Shown in pieces: positions 16,717-19,935 of a DNA stretch of 19,935 nucleotides. Position 1 is the first letter of the stretch. The number at the start of each line of letters is the position of its first letter. The stretch covers positions 1 through 19,935 of the forward strand of contig JBLIDK010000041.1 of assembly GCA_047632595.1 (NCBI GenBank), in the 5' to 3' direction. The stretch comes from JBLIDK01 sp047632595 (GTDB lineage: Bacteria; Bacteroidota; Bacteroidia; Sphingobacteriales; Sphingobacteriaceae). The notes beneath the pieces were generated by a model that searched no databases, was not told the origin of the DNA, and saw only the letters and a list, made by a program, of their open reading frames with translations. Both the position numbers and the translations under genes were made by a program.

Positions 16717-17421
16717 TTATAGCCTCATTAAGTTACTAGATATGTAACCTAAAAACTCTTTTTTGGTAGATTCTTCTAAGAATTTACCACCGTATTCTAC
16801 TGTTACCGTGCTGCTATTTTGGTCTTTTATACCACGAGTTGAAACACACATATGTTTTGCTTCAACTACAACTGCTACGTCTTCAGTATTTAATGCCGAC
16901 TTTAATTCGTTAAGAATCTGTAGAGTTAAACGCTCTTGAACTTGAGGCCTTCGAGCATAATAATCTACAATTCTGTTAATTTTTGATAAACCAATTACTT
17001 GACCTGAGCTAATGTATGCTACATGAGCTGTACCAATCATTGGAACAAAATGATGTTCGCAATTTGAATTAAACGTAATATTCTTTTCTACAAGCATTTG
17101 TGCATACTTATACTTGTTGTCAAAAACGGTTAATTTTGGTTTGTTTTTAGGGTCTAATCCACTGAAAATTTCTTTTACGTACATTTTAGCTACGCGGTAT
17201 GGAGTTCCTTTTAGACTGTCATCATTCATGTCTAAGCCTAAAGTTTCCATAATTTGACCAAAATGGTGTTGGATTGCCTTTATCTTATCACCGTCACTCA
17301 TTTCAAATGCGTCGTCTCTTAATGGAGTATCAAAAGATGACATAATGTGGTCATCTCCTATTTGATCTATGGTTAAAGTGGATAAACCAACCTGCTTCAA
17401 CACGTCTTCTTTATGATTCAT
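16717..17421 (-). CDS. folE: GTP cyclohydrolase I (FolE)
   Basis: Converts GTP to 7,8-dihydroneopterin triphosphate, the first step of tetrahydrofolate (and pterin) synthesis. The 234 residues contain the zinc ligands Cys121 and His124 (in SNCEHHF) and Cys192 (MCVSTRG), and the typical stretches GTPYRVAKMYVKEIF, GLSKINRIVDYYARRPQVQERL and STVTVEYGGKF. The start is placed at ATG 17421 (MNHKEDVLKQ). The frame is open further up to a TTG at 17553, but those 44 codons are unlike the family and contain a TAnnTTTG promoter box, so they are taken as non-coding. The enzyme is cytoplasmic. The gene appears to be a single-gene transcript ended by the strong hairpin at 16663-16698. Confidence 0.95.
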   Translation of the reverse strand: MNHKEDVLKQVGLSTLTIDQIGDDHIMSSFDTPLRDDAFEMSDGDKIKAIQHHFGQIMETLGLDMNDDSLKGTPYRVAKMYVKEIFSGLDPKNKPKLTVFDNKYKYAQMLVEKNITFNSNCEHHFVPMIGTAHVAYISSGQVIGLSKINRIVDYYARRPQVQERLTLQILNELKSALNTEDVAVVVEAKHMCVSTRGIKDQNSSTVTVEYGGKFLEESTKKEFLGYISSNLMRL

Positions 17422-17450
17422 CAGTTGTTTTTTAATGCTTAAAATTTGCG

Positions 17451-17458
17451 CAAAGATA
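17451..17458 (-). promoter_or_regulatory. Candidate -7 box for folE
   Basis: On minus, TATCTTTG followed by C is a textbook Bacteroidota -7 element, 29 bases before ATG 17421. The -33 position is not TTG. Its place inside the open frame supports the shorter folE start. Confidence 0.45.
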
Positions 17459-17567
17459 CTAAAAAGGTGTTCTGAATCTAGTTCTTTGCGTTTATTATCA
17501 TAAATACATTTAAAATGGGGACTTTGTTTTGATTTTAGAATAAAAAAGTCCAAAGCTTAAAAAAAAT

Positions 17568-17633
17568 CGTCATCCTGAGTATTCCTGGAAGAGCCGACTT
17601 AGTCGGTGATCGTCAGGAATGTATCGAAGCACA
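17568..17633. repeat. Extragenic palindromic element
   Basis: A GC-richer island in AT-rich intergenic DNA. It opens with CGTCATCCTGAG, then ATTCCTG (17581-17587) and CAGGAAT (17614-17620) as outer arms and CCGAC (17594-17598) and GTCGG (17602-17606) as inner arms around a TTA loop. The style resembles dispersed CATCCTGA-type intergenic repeats common in Bacteroidota genomes. Only one copy is in this window. The rest of the gap 17422-17686 holds the folE promoter and AT-rich sequence. Confidence 0.6.
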
Positions 17634-17686
17634 GGTTTTTGTCTAAAATTGAATTATTCACTTTTCATTATTAATTTTTCATTCAA

Positions 17687-19423
17687 CTACCTGCTTAGAA
17701 CTGAAGTCTTTTTATCTAATAATAGTAATAGAACCAGCGAAACAAGTGCACTAATCAACCATTTTAAGGCGCTCTCCCATTCTAATAAAATAGAATAACC
17801 GGTTAGAAACAAAATTGAATAGGTTAAAACCACAGCCAAAATCCATCCTGCAAACAAGTGCCATAATTTAGTCGCATCTTTTTCTCCAGGAAGTTCAAAT
17901 TTACCCCACCTACCAAGTGGTTTAACTTTGGCATAAAATGATTTCAATTTAGCATCATCAGTTGGTTTGGTTAAAAACGTTACTAATACCCAACAAACGG
18001 TGGTAAAGGATACTGTTAAAAAGAAACTGTTTGGAAATTCAAGGTCAAAAACCCATTTACCCACGCCATAAGCAACAAATGGAGCTAGTGTCGCTGTGAT
18101 TTCACTCCAAGCATTAATACGCCACCAGTACCATCTTAAAATCAATACTAGGCCTAGACCTGCTCCACATTCAATAATAAATAGCCAAACTCCACTAATT
18201 TGCTCAATCTGACTACTAACTGCCAATCCAACTATCATTAATAAAACAGTTATAACACGAGCTACATTTACTTGATGTGAGTCGCTTGTATTCTTGTTAA
18301 TGAAGCGTTTATAAACATCACTTGTTAAATAGCTTGAACCCCAATTTAGTTGAGTTGATATTGTACTCATGTATGCTGCAAGAAATGCTGCCAACAACAA
18401 TCCCTTTAAACCTGGTGGTAAATAGTCTTTCATAGCCATTACATAACCAAATTTCGAATCTGCGTCAGACAAGTCAGGGTAAAGAACAACAGCACATAAA
18501 CCTACAATAATCCAAGGCCAAGGTCTAATACAATAATGAGCTACTTGAAAGAACAGCGTTGCCCAAAAAGCATCTTTTTCGCTCTTAACACTCATCATTC
18601 GCTGTGCGATATACCCACCACCACCTGGTTCTGCACCAGGATACCAGCTAGACCACCATTGCATAGTTGCGAAAGCTAAGAATGCACCTAAGCCAATGGT
18701 TAAGGAGGTGCCCGCTCCTGCTTCACCAATTTGTGGGAAGAATGATAGAGATCCTGCTGGTAATTTTGATTTCAAACTTTCTATGCCACCAATTTCAGGA
18801 CTTTGAACCACAATAATGGCTAAAATGATACTGCCTGTCATTGCTAGAACAAATTGAATGGAATCGGTGATAGCAACTCCTAATAATCCAGAAATGGAAG
18901 AATAAAGGGCTACTAAAAGCATTAGACCTCCGGTGTAGAGTAAAGAATCTATTCGAGGTAAATCGAAAAACACTTCTAAAATGGTCATCATGGCAACATT
19001 TACCCAGCCAATAATAAGTACATTCATAAACAGACCTAAATACACCGCTTTAAAGCCACGTAGCAAGGCTGCCGGTCTGCCGCTATAACGAATTTCAGCA
19101 AATTCAACCTCGGTTAATACTCCAGCTCTTCGCCATAAGCGAGAGAAGAAAAATACCGTAAGCATACCACCAGCTAGAAAATTCCACCAAAGCCAGTTTC
19201 CACTTATTCCATTTTGGTAAACCAATTCGTTTACTGCAAGTGGAGTATCGGCAGCAAAAGTGGTAGCTACCATTGATACACCAGCAACTAACCAAGGTAA
19301 ATTACGGCCGCCTAGAAAAAAGGATTCTAAGTTTTTACCTGCTTTTTTACGGACTAAAAGGGTAATTCCTGCCGAAAGAGCTATAAAAGCAATAATTATG
19401 GTCCAATCTAAAATACCTAGCAT
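17687..19423 (-). CDS. Sodium/solute symporter, SSS (SLC5) family
   Basis: A 578-residue inner-membrane protein with about 13-14 hydrophobic helices. Family text includes SFFLGGRNLPWLVAGVSMVA near the N-terminus (TM1, the usual broken helix), ADTPLAVNELVYQNG, LLGVAITDSIQFVLAMTGSI and LLAAFLAAYMSTISTQLNWG, the last being the Ser/Thr-rich helix that shapes the second sodium site in SSS transporters. The loop WYPGAEPGGGGYIAQRMMS is characteristic of one bacterial SSS branch. The substrate (sugar, amino acid or other) cannot be told from sequence alone. ATG start and length are normal. It is divergent from the NTF2-like gene. Confidence 0.9.
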   Translation of the reverse strand: MLGILDWTIIIAFIALSAGITLLVRKKAGKNLESFFLGGRNLPWLVAGVSMVATTFAADTPLAVNELVYQNGISGNWLWWNFLAGGMLTVFFFSRLWRRAGVLTEVEFAEIRYSGRPAALLRGFKAVYLGLFMNVLIIGWVNVAMMTILEVFFDLPRIDSLLYTGGLMLLVALYSSISGLLGVAITDSIQFVLAMTGSIILAIIVVQSPEIGGIESLKSKLPAGSLSFFPQIGEAGAGTSLTIGLGAFLAFATMQWWSSWYPGAEPGGGGYIAQRMMSVKSEKDAFWATLFFQVAHYCIRPWPWIIVGLCAVVLYPDLSDADSKFGYVMAMKDYLPPGLKGLLLAAFLAAYMSTISTQLNWGSSYLTSDVYKRFINKNTSDSHQVNVARVITVLLMIVGLAVSSQIEQISGVWLFIIECGAGLGLVLILRWYWWRINAWSEITATLAPFVAYGVGKWVFDLEFPNSFFLTVSFTTVCWVLVTFLTKPTDDAKLKSFYAKVKPLGRWGKFELPGEKDATKLWHLFAGWILAVVLTYSILFLTGYSILLEWESALKWLISALVSLVLLLLLDKKTSVLSR

Positions 19424-19454
19424 ATGATTTATTTAGTAAGACAAATAAAAGCAA

Positions 19455-19483
19455 TTGTCTTAAAACTGTTATACATAGATTTA
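19455..19483 (+). promoter_or_regulatory. Candidate promoter for the NTF2-like gene
   Basis: TTG (19455-19457), an 18-base spacer, then TAGATTTA (19476-19483), one base off the TAnnTTTG consensus. It gives a leader of roughly 27 bases. A second exact box, TAGATTTG (19505-19512), sits too close to the ATG for anything but a leaderless start. Confidence 0.4.
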
Positions 19484-19516
19484 TCCACACCCAAATTTTC
19501 TAATTAGATTTGAGCC

Positions 19517-19935
19517 ATGAACTTTAAGACTATTACCACCATTTTAGTTGTGTCAATTTCAATCTCTGCTTTTTCACAGCATAGTGAAATTAAAAATACT
19601 ATAGACCAGCTTTTTGAAGGAATGCGACTAACAGACAGCACGTTAATTAAAGGTGTTTTTGATAAAGACGCTACATTAAGTACTGTTTATGATCTTGATA
19701 AACGCGCAAGACTTAAATCAACATCTATTAAAACGTTTGTAACTACAGCAGGAACAACACACGATGGAGTGTGGAATGAGAAGGTGCTTAGCTACGAAAT
19801 AAAAGTTGATGGCAAACTTGCCACTGTATGGACTCCTTATGAGTTTTATGTAGACTCTACCTTCATTCATTGTGGTGTTAATGCCTTTACTTTAATAAAA
19901 CCAGCCGATAAATGGTTAATTACAAGCATTGTAGA
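19517..19935 (+). CDS. Exported NTF2-like (SnoaL/lumazine-binding-like) protein, 3' end missing
   Basis: The frame starts at ATG 19517 and stays open to the window edge (139 codons), so the C-terminus is outside. Residues 1-20 are a signal peptide ending SAFS before Q. The rest, KNTIDQLFEGMRLTDSTLIK, then VWTPYEFYVDSTFIHCGVN and FTLIKPADKWLITSIVD, follows the NTF2-like cone fold: an N-terminal helix pair, then beta strands with the typical FxLxKxxDKWLIxSIVDT ending. Such proteins are usually periplasmic or secreted and have no assigned reaction here. It is divergent from the SSS transporter with 93 bases between starts, so the two may share control. Confidence 0.75.
   Translation, partial: MNFKTITTILVVSISISAFSQHSEIKNTIDQLFEGMRLTDSTLIKGVFDKDATLSTVYDLDKRARLKSTSIKTFVTTAGTTHDGVWNEKVLSYEIKVDGKLATVWTPYEFYVDSTFIHCGVNAFTLIKPADKWLITSIV

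Noticed and set aside
17422..17553. 44-codon N-terminal extension of folE from a TTG
   Set aside because: It does not resemble FolE, has a non-ATG start, and contains a strong TAnnTTTG box 29 bases before a good ATG.
1..19935. CRISPR arrays, tRNA or rRNA genes, insertion sequences, prophage genes
   Set aside because: No spaced repeat array, no tRNA-like cloverleaf noticed, and no transposase, integrase or phage protein among the readable frames.

Overview
The window reads as chromosomal DNA of a low-GC Bacteroidota, most likely Flavobacteriales. The evidence is two large secreted proteins with type A type IX secretion (T9SS) C-terminal domains, a DUF4290 gene next to murA, recurrent TAnnTTTG -7 boxes ahead of genes, and no clear Shine-Dalgarno sequences. 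Most genes are housekeeping or envelope genes. I see no phage, transposase, CRISPR array, rRNA or tRNA.

Layout. At 1-878 (minus) there is a DUF547 exported protein, with an open but startless frame running off the left edge behind it. At 993-1543 (plus) lies a small exported redoxin-like gene broken by two homopolymer frameshifts. At 1551-5839 (minus) is a tight helicase (pcrA/uvrD) - DUF4290 - murA cluster. At 5964-10694 (plus) are two tandem paralogous secreted proteins of about 760 residues, each with a signal peptide and a T9SS sorting domain. At 10787-12010 (minus) is an alpha/beta hydrolase-OsmC fusion. At 12186-14983 (minus) is a potassium uptake pair, trkA then trkH, with a 4-base overlap. 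Next come cysS (15111-16610) and folE (16717-17421), then a palindromic extragenic element, then a sodium/solute symporter of the SSS family (17687-19423), all on minus. A divergent NTF2-like exported protein begins at 19517 and is cut by the right edge.

Several start codons were moved to the first credible ATG, helped by promoter-like boxes: trkA to 14983, cysS to 16610 and folE to 17421. murA clearly uses GTG, and the helicase has no ATG available and must use TTG or another non-ATG codon.

The most unusual structure is a direct repeat. The last codons of trkH and the bases just after them (12182-12226) recur almost exactly at 10754-10792, bracketing the hydrolase-OsmC gene and supplying its stop codon. 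The strong terminator sits beside the outer copy, not beside the live trkH. This looks like a gene inserted at the 3' end of trkH with the tail duplicated. I did not find a convincing new multi-gene system in this window.
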